The notes under the pieces are model-generated. The model saw nothing but the letters and a program-made list of their open reading frames with translations. It had not been told where the DNA came from and ran no database searches. This document shows positions 15,807 through 22,476 of a stretch of DNA of 22,476 nt, in pieces. This stretch comes from Hyphomicrobiales bacterium (GTDB taxonomy: Bacteria; Pseudomonadota; Alphaproteobacteria; Rhizobiales; Rhizobiaceae), in assembly GCA_015654965.1 (NCBI GenBank), contig JAATGD010000200.1, positions 1-22,476 on the forward strand, in the 5' to 3' direction. Position numbers and translations under genes: made by a program. Each line of letters starts with the position of its first letter. Within the stretch, counting starts at the first letter, position 1.

Positions 15807-16847
15807 TTATTTCTTGCGTTGGCGGGTGACGAAGAAGGCAGCAGCCAGCAGGATGAAGCAGCCCACGACGAGACGCTGCCATGTGCTGGGGATGCCGACG
15901 AGCACCAGAACACTGTTGATGACGGTGATGAGCAGCACACCGAGAAGGGTGCCGAAGACGGTGCCGGTGCCGCCGGTTATGCGTGCGCCACCGAGAACTA
16001 CAGCGGCGATGACGCTGATTTCGGTTCCGACGAAGTCGAAGGGACTCGACTGACGATTGGCGCAGACATGGATGATGCCTGCAAGTCCGGCCAGACCACC
16101 TGCATAGCCGAACAGAAAGATATGGATGGTGCGCAGATTATAGCCGAGGCGGCTTGCGATCTGGCTGTTGCCACCCATCGCAAAAATCGCGCGACCCATC
16201 AAAGTGCGGTTCAATATCCACCACGTCAGGATTGCAGCCGCAGGCAGTACCAGAAAATAGAATGGCATGGTGATGGTGGCACCGGTTGCCGATTCAAACT
16301 GGAACAATGGAAGGCGACCGAAAGCCCCCATTGTCGGAGGCAGGGACATGATCCAGACCGTGCCGACAAAAGCCAGCAGAAAGCCGCGGAAGAGATATTG
16401 CGTGCCGATGGTGACGATCAGTGACGGTACATTGAGGTAATGCACCAGAAGACCGTTGAGAACACCAAGGAAAATGCCACCAGCAACCGCCATCATAATG
16501 ATGAAGATAATCGGCAGTTCCGGCATATAGGCCTGCACCAGAAGCGTCAGCGAATAGACTGTCGTGGCAGCAATCGCCGTAAAGGAAACATCAATGCCGC
16601 CTGCGGCGAGAATGATGAAGACGCCAAGCGCGAACAAGCCCATCACCACACTGGCACGACCGATGTCGATCAGTGTAGAGGCTTGCAGGAATGCCGGATT
16701 GATGATCGAGACAATCGTGCAGATTGCCACGAGCAGGAAGAAAGTGATCGATTCCGGGCGCCTGCGAATGAAGTCACCCAACTTGAAGGGTTGGGTCCGA
16801 CCCAAATCATTTTGGCCCAGATTCTGTTGATGCTGCGACGCACTCAT
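15807..16847 (-). CDS. ribose/rhamnose-type (CUT2) ABC transporter permease
   Basis: A 346-residue inner-membrane permease of the RbsC/LsrC/RhaP group (BPD_transp_2). After a polar tail of about 30 residues come eight to ten hydrophobic segments. The motif ILAAGGIDVSF (about 80-90) is the family GGIDLS block; NVPSLIVTIGTQYLFRG and a C-terminal VVLGGARITGGTGTVFGTLLGV are also typical. The start shares one base with the ATPase stop (TAATG), so translation is coupled. It is the second of two permeases in this operon, as in Lsr and Rha transporters. Confidence 0.92.
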   Translation of the reverse strand: MSASQHQQNLGQNDLGRTQPFKLGDFIRRRPESITFFLLVAICTIVSIINPAFLQASTLIDIGRASVVMGLFALGVFIILAAGGIDVSFTAIAATTVYSLTLLVQAYMPELPIIFIIMMAVAGGIFLGVLNGLLVHYLNVPSLIVTIGTQYLFRGFLLAFVGTVWIMSLPPTMGAFGRLPLFQFESATGATITMPFYFLVLPAAAILTWWILNRTLMGRAIFAMGGNSQIASRLGYNLRTIHIFLFGYAGGLAGLAGIIHVCANRQSSPFDFVGTEISVIAAVVLGGARITGGTGTVFGTLLGVLLITVINSVLVLVGIPSTWQRLVVGCFILLAAAFFVTRQRKK

Positions 16848-18409
16848 TAGGCAACTTCCTTCTGCGACGACATCATGGCTTGATAGAGCTGATCTTCGGT
16901 TGCCTGTGCGGCATCCAGTTCTGCGACGATGCTGCCTGAGTTCATGACGAGAATGCGGTCGGCATTCTGCAGAAGCTCCGGCAGATCATCGCTGACGATG
17001 ATGAGGCTCATGCCAGCTTCGGCCAGCGCCTGAATTGCGCGGTAAATAGTGTCTTTTGATCCCACATCGACGCCGACGGTCGGACCGTGCAACACCAGCA
17101 GTTTGGGACCGATGCTCAGCCAGCGGCCGATCAAAACGCGCTGCTGATTGCCGCCCGAAAGTGCGCCAACAGGCAGGTCGAGATTGGTGGTGTTGAGCCG
17201 CATCTCTTTCATCAGCGAGGCAGCAATGTTGCGACCCTGTTTCTGGTCGACAATGCCGAGGCTGTTGCAGAGCTTTCTGAAGATCAACGCGATTTCGTTT
17301 TGGAAAATCGATTTGTCGAGGAAAAGGCCTTCTGCAAGCCGGTCTTCCGGCACATAGCCTATGCCGCGCTCAATGGCTTCCGCAGGGCTTTTGACCTCGG
17401 TTACAGACCCTTCGAGGCGGATTGAGCCGGAATCCGCAGGCACAACGCCGGTGATCGCCATGGCAAGCTCGTTACGGCCCGAGTCTGCAAGTCCGGTGAT
17501 GCCGAGGATTTCGCCCTTGCGAAGCGTAAAGCCGATGTCCTTGAATCCCGATGCGGTAAGACCGTCGAGCTTAAGCAGTTCGGCATCGCCGGGCTGTGCC
17601 GTGCGATAGCGTTCGGCGTCGATTTCCCTGCCAATCATCAGCTCGGAAAGCTGCTTCTTGGTGTAGTTTTCAATCGGACCCTGTGCCACACACTGACCAT
17701 CACGGAAGACGACCGCATTGCCGCCGATGCGATAGCATTCATCGAGCTTGTGGGTCACGAAAAGCACGGCGACGCGTTCTGCGCGCAGGCGTTCGACGAC
17801 TTCAATCAGATTGTCCACTTCGCGACGCGTCAGCGATGTGGTTGGCTCATCCATGATGACAAGCTTGGCGCGCGTTGCAATGGCGCGCGAAATGGCAACC
17901 AGCTGGCGCATGGCAAGCGGCAGCTCGGAAACAATTGTGTTCAGAAAGGCTTTATTGGTTGGTAGGCCAACCGTGTTCAATGCACGTTCTGCAGTCTCGC
18001 GAAGCTGCGAAAGCTTGATGCTGCGAAACAGTCGGCCATTGCCTTCAACGAGCTGCTCATTCAGCGCTACGTTTTCAGCGACGGTCAAGTTGGGAATAAG
18101 CGACAGATCCTTATAGACTGTCTCGATACCGGCTGCCAGCGACTGGATCGGGGTCAGCGAGGCATAGATTTTATCATCGAGGATGATCTCTCCTTCGCTG
18201 GGTGCATGTGCACCAGACATGATTTTAATGACGGTGCTTTTGCCGCAGCCATTTTCACCCAACAGGTGATAGGCCTGACCAAGATCGATTGTGAGGTCGA
18301 TGCCGCGCAGCGCATGAACGCCGCCAAAACGCTTATGAATGTTGCGCAGTTCGAGAAAACGATCCGGCGACCGGTCGTTACTTGTCCCATTCGTCGTAGT
18401 AGTTGACAC
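16847..18409 (-). CDS. RbsA-like double-domain sugar ABC transporter ATPase with one degenerate ATP site
   Basis: A 520-residue ATPase with two nucleotide-binding domains. GTG at 18409, with AAAGGA upstream, is preferred; a TTG at 18442 would add 11 residues. Domain 1 has a canonical Walker A GENGCGKST (51-59) and Walker B KLVIMDEPT (182-190), but its signature is LPLAMRQ (163-169) instead of the usual LS-GQQQ. Domain 2 has the canonical signature LSGGNQQ (417-423), but its Walker A is GLADSGRNE (306-314) and its Walker B is LHGPT (440-444) instead of LDEPT. In a sandwich dimer the good motifs together form one complete site and the eroded ones form the other. A degenerate second Walker A is common in this family; loss of the Walker B acidic pair is not. 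It energises the flanking permeases. Confidence 0.92.
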   Translation of the reverse strand: MSTTTTNGTSNDRSPDRFLELRNIHKRFGGVHALRGIDLTIDLGQAYHLLGENGCGKSTVIKIMSGAHAPSEGEIILDDKIYASLTPIQSLAAGIETVYKDLSLIPNLTVAENVALNEQLVEGNGRLFRSIKLSQLRETAERALNTVGLPTNKAFLNTIVSELPLAMRQLVAISRAIATRAKLVIMDEPTTSLTRREVDNLIEVVERLRAERVAVLFVTHKLDECYRIGGNAVVFRDGQCVAQGPIENYTKKQLSELMIGREIDAERYRTAQPGDAELLKLDGLTASGFKDIGFTLRKGEILGITGLADSGRNELAMAITGVVPADSGSIRLEGSVTEVKSPAEAIERGIGYVPEDRLAEGLFLDKSIFQNEIALIFRKLCNSLGIVDQKQGRNIAASLMKEMRLNTTNLDLPVGALSGGNQQRVLIGRWLSIGPKLLVLHGPTVGVDVGSKDTIYRAIQALAEAGMSLIIVSDDLPELLQNADRILVMNSGSIVAELDAAQATEDQLYQAMMSSQKEVA

Positions 18410-18527
18410 GTTAAATTCCTTTGTCGCCACACCGCTCGCCAAAGTGACTGGGCTGGCTGTAGGACCGCTCGAATGTAATTGCCGGGCGCTAATGTCTTGA
18501 TTTTATGGCTGTTCGTTTGATCAATCG

Positions 18528-18556
18528 CCCGGATGCCGTGGGGCATCCGGGTTTTT
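18528..18556. terminator. strong hairpin between binding-protein and ATPase genes
   Basis: A perfect 10-bp stem CCCGGATGCC/GGCATCCGGG (18528-18537 and 18542-18551) with a 4-nt loop lies in the 210-bp gap. In the operon direction (minus) no U-run follows, so it probably protects the 3' end of the upstream message, giving more binding protein than ATPase, as in other sugar importers. On the plus strand it is followed by TTTTT and would be a good intrinsic terminator, which could block antisense transcription. Confidence 0.65.
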
Positions 18557-18619
18557 GACTCCATCGCATGAGGTTGAACGATGTCCCCGCACGACAGCTG
18601 GTCAATCTGTGCGAAACGC

Positions 18620-19630
18620 CTAGAACAGGTGTTCCTTATAGGTCGCCTTGTCAGCTATCACCATGCCGTTGCAGATCACGAGAAGGCCTTCACCGGCACC
18701 TTTTTTCACACTGACCTTGTTATAGCCTTCAACGCCTAGATCGGTGCCTTCCTTGACTTCCTTCTTTTCGAGCAGAAGCTTGGCAACGGCATTCATTGCC
18801 ATGCCAGCCTTCTGCGGGTCCCAGAAGCCGATTGCAGTGATCGCGCCCGATTCAAGCAGATCAGCCGACGGATTCGGCAGGCCTGTGCCGACCAGGCAAA
18901 TCTTGCCGCTCAGGCCAGCTTCATCAATCGCGCGGCCAACGCCGAGAACGTCGTTACCGGCAGAAGTCTGGAAGCCCTTCAGATCAGGATGCTTGCGCAG
19001 GATTTCCTTGGCCTTTTCATAGGTGCCATTGGCATCATCGAAGGATTCGTTGTTCGGATCGACGAGCTGCATGTCTGCATATTTCTTGGCATTTTCTTCA
19101 GCCGAGCCAACCCACTGCATATGTGTACGGCTGCCGAGTGAGCCAACGAAAGTGGTCCACTTGCCGCTTTTGCCCATGCATTCTGCCAGACGCTCATTGA
19201 GCGCTGTGCCGTAATCCGCGTTGTCGAAGGCTTCAACATCGGCCATGGTATTGACCTGGTTGTCAGCTTCGTGGGTCACAACAACGATGCCACGTTCGAT
19301 GGCGCGCTTGAAAGTGCCTTCAAGAACAGCCGGGTCCATTGGAACGACTGCAAGTGCGTTAACGCCCTTGGCAACAAGGTCCTGCACGATCTGGAGCTGT
19401 TGTGCAGCGTCGGCTGTTGCCGGTCCGCTCTGCGTTGCAACGACATCGGGGTTGGCCTTCTGATAGGCTTCAACGCCTGTGTTCATGCGGTCGAACCATG
19501 GAATACCACTGATCTTGACGACAGTTGCGATAACCGGCTTTTCCTGTGCGACGAGCGTTCCCGCGCTACCCGCGACGATTGCTGCGCCAATGATGGTGCC
19601 GGCGAGCAGTTTTTTCGTTGTTGCTTTCAT
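18620..19630 (-). CDS. LsrB/RhaS-like periplasmic sugar-binding protein
   Basis: A 336-residue secreted protein. The ATG at 19630 is 5 nt from GGAGG and begins a typical signal peptide (MKATTKKLLAGTIIGAA, with cleavage near LVA-QEK); the frame extends upstream to 19813 but would overlap the permease. The mature protein is a Peripla_BP_4 fold: VIATVVKISGIPWFDRMNTG, then QLQIVQDLVAKGVNALAVVP, and near the end AIGFWDPQKAGMAMNAVAKL and the C-terminal YKEHLF, which line up with LsrB and RhaS. By eye the lysine of the LsrB ligand site is kept (VVKISG), but the Asp-Gln and Pro-Ala positions that bind AI-2 appear replaced. The ligand is therefore probably a small sugar or polyol rather than AI-2. A hairpin follows the gene. 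Confidence 0.9.
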   Translation of the reverse strand: MKATTKKLLAGTIIGAAIVAGSAGTLVAQEKPVIATVVKISGIPWFDRMNTGVEAYQKANPDVVATQSGPATADAAQQLQIVQDLVAKGVNALAVVPMDPAVLEGTFKRAIERGIVVVTHEADNQVNTMADVEAFDNADYGTALNERLAECMGKSGKWTTFVGSLGSRTHMQWVGSAEENAKKYADMQLVDPNNESFDDANGTYEKAKEILRKHPDLKGFQTSAGNDVLGVGRAIDEAGLSGKICLVGTGLPNPSADLLESGAITAIGFWDPQKAGMAMNAVAKLLLEKKEVKEGTDLGVEGYNKVSVKKGAGEGLLVICNGMVIADKATYKEHLF

Positions 19631-19661
19631 CATTTCCTCCACACTTACAATCCCCCAAAGT

Positions 19662-20687
19662 CTATGTTCGGGTGCCTGAGGGTTGAGCACCGGTGTTTCC
19701 CTGTTGGCGATTGCCGAGGGTAAAGAATCCCGCGATGTCGTATTTTCCGACCGCGAGGAAGGCGAGCAGCAGCAGGCCCCAGGCGAAGTCGCGGACAAAA
19801 TTGGAAAGACCACCGAAGTTGAGCAGGCTTGACATGAGCTGCAGGGCGACTGCGCTCAGCACTACGCAGATTACGCGGCCATAGCCACCTTCCGGCTTAA
19901 CACCGGCCATGACGGCAATCAGAATGGCGACCAGAAGATAAGAGCTGCCATAATCGAACTTCACGTTAACATTGCGTGCCGCAATGATGATGCCCGCAAT
20001 CCCGGCCAGAAGGCCACTGGTTGCATAAGTGGCAACCAGTACGCCGTTGCGTGGAAAGCCCGCAAAAATAGCCGCTTTCGGGTTGGTTCCCATCAGCATC
20101 AGCCAATAGCCGTAAGGCGTAAATCGGACCACGGCAGCGATCAGTAACGCGACTGCGATAAAGATCAGGAAGCTGATCGGAACAGCCAGAAACATGTCAT
20201 TGCCGATGCGCGACAGGAGATCCGGGCTGCCAACCATGACGGCACGGCCACCAGAGACAACAACCGCAAGCCCCGTAAATGCCATTTGTGTGCCGAGCGT
20301 GCAGAGGATCGGCGTGATATTGAAACGCGCAATCAGCACACCATTGATTATGCCGCCCGCAAGACCGATCACCAGCGCCAGTCCGATGAAAGCGAGGCTA
20401 AAGCCAAACTGGTTTTCGGCGCTGGAAATGAACATCGGAACGATAACTGCGGAAAGAACGCCCGCCAGATTGGCCAGAGCGATACCGGAAAGATCGATCC
20501 CTCCATTGCCCGCACACATTGCGAGCATCACGCCGATTGCCAGAAGCCCGATCTCGGGTACCTGACCTGCCATCGACTGCAGATTGAACAGGGATAGGAA
20601 AGATCCTCCCGAAATATACGCGCCAAGCACGAGCAATCCGAGATTGATGACAACAAGCATAGCAAGCTGATTGCTTGTTTTCTGCAT
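19662..20687 (-). CDS. ribose/rhamnose-type (CUT2) ABC transporter permease, first gene of the dhaKL operon
   Basis: A 341-residue inner-membrane permease with about nine hydrophobic segments, the family block MCAGNGGIDLSGIALANLAG (about 57-76), NITPILCTLGTQMAFTG and VAILIAVMAGVKPEGGYGR. The cytoplasmic coupling region YWLMLMGTNPKAAIFAGF is in the expected place. The tail after the last helix is polar (RQQGNTGAQPSG). The ATG at 20687 is preceded by a strong GGAGGAG ribosome site, 15 bp from a palindromic operator. A permease as first gene ahead of the binding protein is a less common order than binding protein first. Confidence 0.92.
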   Translation of the reverse strand: MQKTSNQLAMLVVINLGLLVLGAYISGGSFLSLFNLQSMAGQVPEIGLLAIGVMLAMCAGNGGIDLSGIALANLAGVLSAVIVPMFISSAENQFGFSLAFIGLALVIGLAGGIINGVLIARFNITPILCTLGTQMAFTGLAVVVSGGRAVMVGSPDLLSRIGNDMFLAVPISFLIFIAVALLIAAVVRFTPYGYWLMLMGTNPKAAIFAGFPRNGVLVATYATSGLLAGIAGIIIAARNVNVKFDYGSSYLLVAILIAVMAGVKPEGGYGRVICVVLSAVALQLMSSLLNFGGLSNFVRDFAWGLLLLAFLAVGKYDIAGFFTLGNRQQGNTGAQPSGTRT

Positions 20688-20702
20688 GGTCTCCTCCTAC
20701 CA

Positions 20703-20715
20703 TGTTTAGTAAACA
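20703..20715. promoter_or_regulatory. operator 1, proposed site for the LacI-family regulator
   Basis: TGTTTAGTAAACA, a 6-bp-arm palindrome around one central base, lies 15 bp before the first permease ATG, so bound repressor would block the leader or promoter of the sugar operon. It is repeated with one change at 20834-20846. A possible third half-site ACTAAAT lies at 20728-20734. Confidence 0.75.
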
Positions 20716-20833
20716 AAACTGTTATTCACTAAATAAATTACCAAGAGGTTGAGGCTTGTCAAGCGTATTATCCGGGAAATTATGGTTGCCTAACTGTTGG
20801 AATTACCCTAATCGTTTTAAATATCCGTGGTTA
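20716..20833. promoter_or_regulatory. divergent promoter region between the sugar operon and its LacI regulator
   Basis: An AT-rich stretch between the two operators that should carry both promoters. For the regulator, TTGGAA (20797-20802) with TAAATA (20818-20823) is a possible pair, but the 15-bp spacer is short. For the operon, a minus-strand TTGGTA near 20737-20742 could be a -35. Neither is strong. Confidence 0.4.
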
Positions 20834-20846
20834 TGTTTACTAAACG
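20834..20846. promoter_or_regulatory. operator 2, proposed autoregulatory site
   Basis: TGTTTACTAAACG matches operator 1 except for the central base and the last base. It lies 44 bp before the regulator ATG at 20891. The centres of the two sites are 131 bp apart, suitable for DNA looping by a tetrameric or paired LacI-type repressor. Confidence 0.7.
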
Positions 20847-20890
20847 ACAGCGTAGTTTTCTCATCAAAGACGAAGTGCCGCCTGGAAAAT

Positions 20891-21967
20891 ATGAAAAAGA
20901 AGAAGTCCTTTACGATCAGAGATATTGCCGAAAATGCGGGTGTTTCACCCGCTACCGTGTCGCTTGTTCTGAACGGCAAAGGTGAAATTTCGGGAGAAAC
21001 GCGTGTGCGGGTTCTTGAGGCGGTGTCACGTCTCAATTACGTGCCGCGCGCAGCAAAAACGGGATCTGGTGGCGGGGAGACAATCCGCTTTCTGAAGATT
21101 GCAAAGCATGGCGAGACGGTAAACCGCGACCACAGTGTATTTGTTTCCGATTATATCGACGGCATGTCTTCTGAGGCCACACGGCGCAATTACACGCTTG
21201 AAGTTGTGAGCTTTGAGGGGCAGCCGATCAGTGCGGTAGCTGAATCACTGGCCGGTGCGCCGGTGCGCGGGGTGATTGCTCTGGGAACTGAGCTTTCGGC
21301 AGCAGATATCCATATGATACAGGGGCTTGGTCTGCCGACTGTGTTTATCGATACGTTTTATGAGGTCATCGAAGCCAATTTCGTGGATATGAACAATGAG
21401 GATGCTGTCTTCAAGGTTCTGTCTCGCTTCAAGCAGCTTGGTTTTTCGCGAATTGGCTTTGTCGCGAGTCATACGGAAACGACGAATTTCCGTCTTCGTC
21501 GCGATGCATTTTTCAAGAATATGCAACGTCTGGACCTGAACGTTCAGGAGCGCGACATTTTCTCGGTCGAATCAACTTATGAGGGTGCGCATCGTGATAC
21601 CTGCGCGATGCTGCATTCGGGACTCGACCTGGCTGAGTGCTATTTTTGCACGAATGATATCATCGCCTATGGCTTCATTCGTGCGTTGAAGGCAAAAGGG
21701 ATTAGAATCCCTGACGATATTTCGGTGATCGGTTTCGACAATCTGCCGCAAAGTGCAACCATGGAGCCGGGTCTGACCACGGTTGAAGTATCCAAGCGCA
21801 AGATAGGCAATCTGGCGGTTACTATTCTGGATGATTTGATCAATACTCCCGATGCGCAGCCACCGGTCAAGATTCTTGTTGGTGCTGATATTGTTTCCCG
21901 TGGAAGCGATTCCGCCTTGTCTACACGCAAGAAAAAATCGGTTAAACTTGAAACTCTGCAGAAATAG
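20891..21967 (+). CDS. LacI-family transcriptional regulator of the dhaKL/ABC operon
   Basis: A 358-residue regulator. The ATG at 20891 is used because it puts the HTH at the N-terminus (FTIRDIAENAGVSPATVSLVLNG, then VRVLEAVSRLNYVPR), as in all LacI proteins. The frame is open to 20756, but that would add 45 non-family residues and include operator 2. The effector domain (about 65-340) has the usual type I binding fold: GVIALGTELSA, a DNNEDA-like VDMNNEDAVF, CYFCTNDIIAYGFIRALKAKGIRIPDDISVIGFDN and PGLTTVEVSKRKIG. It is divergent from the operon, and both operators lie in between, so it likely represses the transporter and kinase genes and itself until the sugar or its phosphate binds. Confidence 0.93.
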   Translation: MKKKKSFTIRDIAENAGVSPATVSLVLNGKGEISGETRVRVLEAVSRLNYVPRAAKTGSGGGETIRFLKIAKHGETVNRDHSVFVSDYIDGMSSEATRRNYTLEVVSFEGQPISAVAESLAGAPVRGVIALGTELSAADIHMIQGLGLPTVFIDTFYEVIEANFVDMNNEDAVFKVLSRFKQLGFSRIGFVASHTETTNFRLRRDAFFKNMQRLDLNVQERDIFSVESTYEGAHRDTCAMLHSGLDLAECYFCTNDIIAYGFIRALKAKGIRIPDDISVIGFDNLPQSATMEPGLTTVEVSKRKIGNLAVTILDDLINTPDAQPPVKILVGADIVSRGSDSALSTRKKKSVKLETLQK

Positions 21968-21996
21968 TCGATTTTTTGACTTGCCCTAACTCTTTC

Positions 21997-22040
21997 GCGC
22001 AGCTTGTCCGAAAACCGGTTCACACTTTTCGGGATGCGCT
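21997..22040. repeat. rhizobial-type palindromic intergenic repeat (RIME-like)
   Basis: The sequence from GCGC at 21997 to GCGCT at 22040 has the core arms CCGAAAA (22008-22014) and TTTTCGG (22026-22032) around CCGGTTCACAC. It resembles the mosaic palindromic element common between genes in Rhizobium, Sinorhizobium, Brucella and Ochrobactrum. It lies 29 bp after the LacI-regulator stop and could also act as its 3' hairpin. The identification is from memory of the element's core. Confidence 0.7.
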
Positions 22041-22240
22041 CTAGTAGATCACGTTCCTGATGAATGAGTTTGTTTTCTTTACGAAGCCGGGCAAGCTTCT
22101 GGCTCATGTCCTCATGTGGACCAGAAAGCATCTTTCTCAGCAAAAATGTGCCGTCAGCGCTCAAGCGTTGACTTGCCAATACCGCCGCCGCTTCATTCGG
22201 GGGACTGATTGCCACTTTTGGCAAGAAGATTTGGGTGCTT
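22039..22240 (-). pseudogene. decayed IS3-family transposase OrfA remnant
   Basis: Read on the minus strand, 22116-22039 encodes GPHEDMSQKLARLRKENK and then LIHQERDLL, which resembles the leucine-zipper block of IS3-family OrfA (pattern ED-ELARLRREN-LLREERDILKK). Just upstream, in another frame, 22180-22157 reads IGKSTLER, matching the end of the OrfA HTH (LGIGKSTL-RW), and is followed by a stop. So the reading is frameshifted and interrupted. The zipper block runs straight into the palindromic repeat, where it ends. No OrfB, terminal inverted repeat or target duplication was found. Confidence 0.55.
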
Positions 22241-22260
22241 GTTACGGGGTGAAAAGGTGA

Positions 22261-22354
22261 TGGGCTAAAGCGGGATTATTCAATAGAATCAATGGTATTT
22301 TTGAGCTGACAGGTGAAAGAATTTCATCTCGTCAAATAGACAATAACAAATTGA
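22261..22354. other. AT-rich intergenic DNA
   Basis: An AT-rich stretch between the transposase remnant and the tRNA terminator, unlike the GC-rich surroundings. No gene or repeat is seen in it. Confidence 0.5.
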
Positions 22355-22387
22355 ATAAATTAATAAAATCACTGATTTACAAGTGAT
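22355..22387 (-). terminator. probable terminator of tRNA-Leu
   Basis: On the minus strand, a few bases after the tRNA 3' end, ATCACT (plus 22382-22387) pairs with AGTGAT (plus 22368-22373) around an 8-nt loop. TTTTATTAATTTATT follows. The stem is short and AT-rich, but the U-rich tail and the position fit an intrinsic terminator. Confidence 0.55.
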
Positions 22388-22391
22388 AGTT

Positions 22392-22476
22392 TGGTGCGGT
22401 CGAGAAGACTCGAACTTCCACGGGTTGCCCCACAGCGACCTCAACGCTGCGCGTCTACCAATTCCGCCACGACCGC
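22392..22476 (-). tRNA. tRNA-Leu (anticodon GAG)
   Basis: Read on the minus strand it gives a full cloverleaf: acceptor GCGGTCG pairs perfectly with CGACCGC, the discriminator is A and CCA is encoded (22392-22394). The anticodon stem CAGCG/CGCTG encloses loop TTGAGGT, so the anticodon is GAG (22440-22442), which reads CUC/CUU leucine codons. The long variable arm of a class II tRNA and the T-loop sequence GTTCGAGTC are present. The 5' end is exactly the window edge, so its promoter is outside. Its 3' end faces the accessory genes. Confidence 0.97.

Noticed and set aside
18620..19630. Calling the sugar operon an AI-2 (Lsr) quorum-signal system
   Set aside because: No LsrK, LsrF or LsrG is present, the kinase is DhaKL, and the AI-2 contact residues appear replaced.
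21667..22224. Minus-strand frame of 185 codons as an intact gene
   Set aside because: Only residues of the transposase zipper block look real; the rest is antisense to the LacI regulator and crosses the palindromic repeat.
22392..22476. Attachment-site duplication of the tRNA-Leu 3' end
   Set aside because: No second copy of the tRNA 3' sequence was found by eye in the gaps at 3.1-3.4, 8.2-8.4 or 13.7-14.1 kb.
1..22476. CRISPR array or tandem repeats
   Set aside because: No regularly spaced repeats were seen anywhere in the window.

Overview
The window looks like the chromosome of an alphaproteobacterium of the order Hyphomicrobiales, most probably the Brucella/Ochrobactrum group. Three things point there: a CckA-type hybrid kinase (the CtrA phosphorelay is alphaproteobacterial), a rhizobial-type palindromic intergenic repeat near 22.0 kb, and the generally GC-rich codon use. 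The genus is an inference, not a measurement.

Layout. (1) 1-3128, plus strand: the 3' part of cckA, then a YhiN/HI0933-type flavoprotein 12 bp downstream. Both look like housekeeping genes. (2) 3129-3436: a gap with a terminator for the operon that converges on it. (3) 12696 down to 3437, minus strand: ten genes, closely packed apart from a 270 bp gap in the middle. In transcription order they are pxpA (LamB/YcsF lactam hydrolase), a 77-residue biotinyl carrier, a biotin carboxylase, pxpB and pxpC (carboxyltransferase halves), then a complete LivGFHM-type ABC importer with its periplasmic binding protein last. A divergent LysR regulator (12835-13743) probably controls it. Together they read as import plus biotin-dependent activation and hydrolysis of a cyclic or small amide such as 5-oxoproline. 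The two carboxyltransferase subunits carry motifs that resemble urea carboxylase. (4) 20687 down to 14128, minus strand: a second operon with permease, LsrB/RhaS-like binding protein, double-domain ATPase, second permease, dhaK and dhaL. A LacI-family regulator (20891-21967) is divergent from it, and two near-identical 13-bp palindromes lie in the shared promoter region. This looks like uptake of a small carbohydrate followed by phosphorylation of a short ketose by a DhaK/DhaL kinase that has no PTS subunit here. (5) 21968-22391: a rhizobial palindromic repeat, a decayed IS3-family OrfA fragment and an AT-rich stretch, ending in (6) tRNA-Leu(GAG) on the minus strand, whose 5' end is the window edge.

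The strongest candidates for something new are the split urea-carboxylase-like lactam/amide operon and the double-domain sugar ATPase. In the latter, every motif of one composite ATP site is eroded while the other site is intact. The catabolic block between the housekeeping pair and the tRNA has the look of an accessory region, but no integrase or flanking direct repeat is visible.
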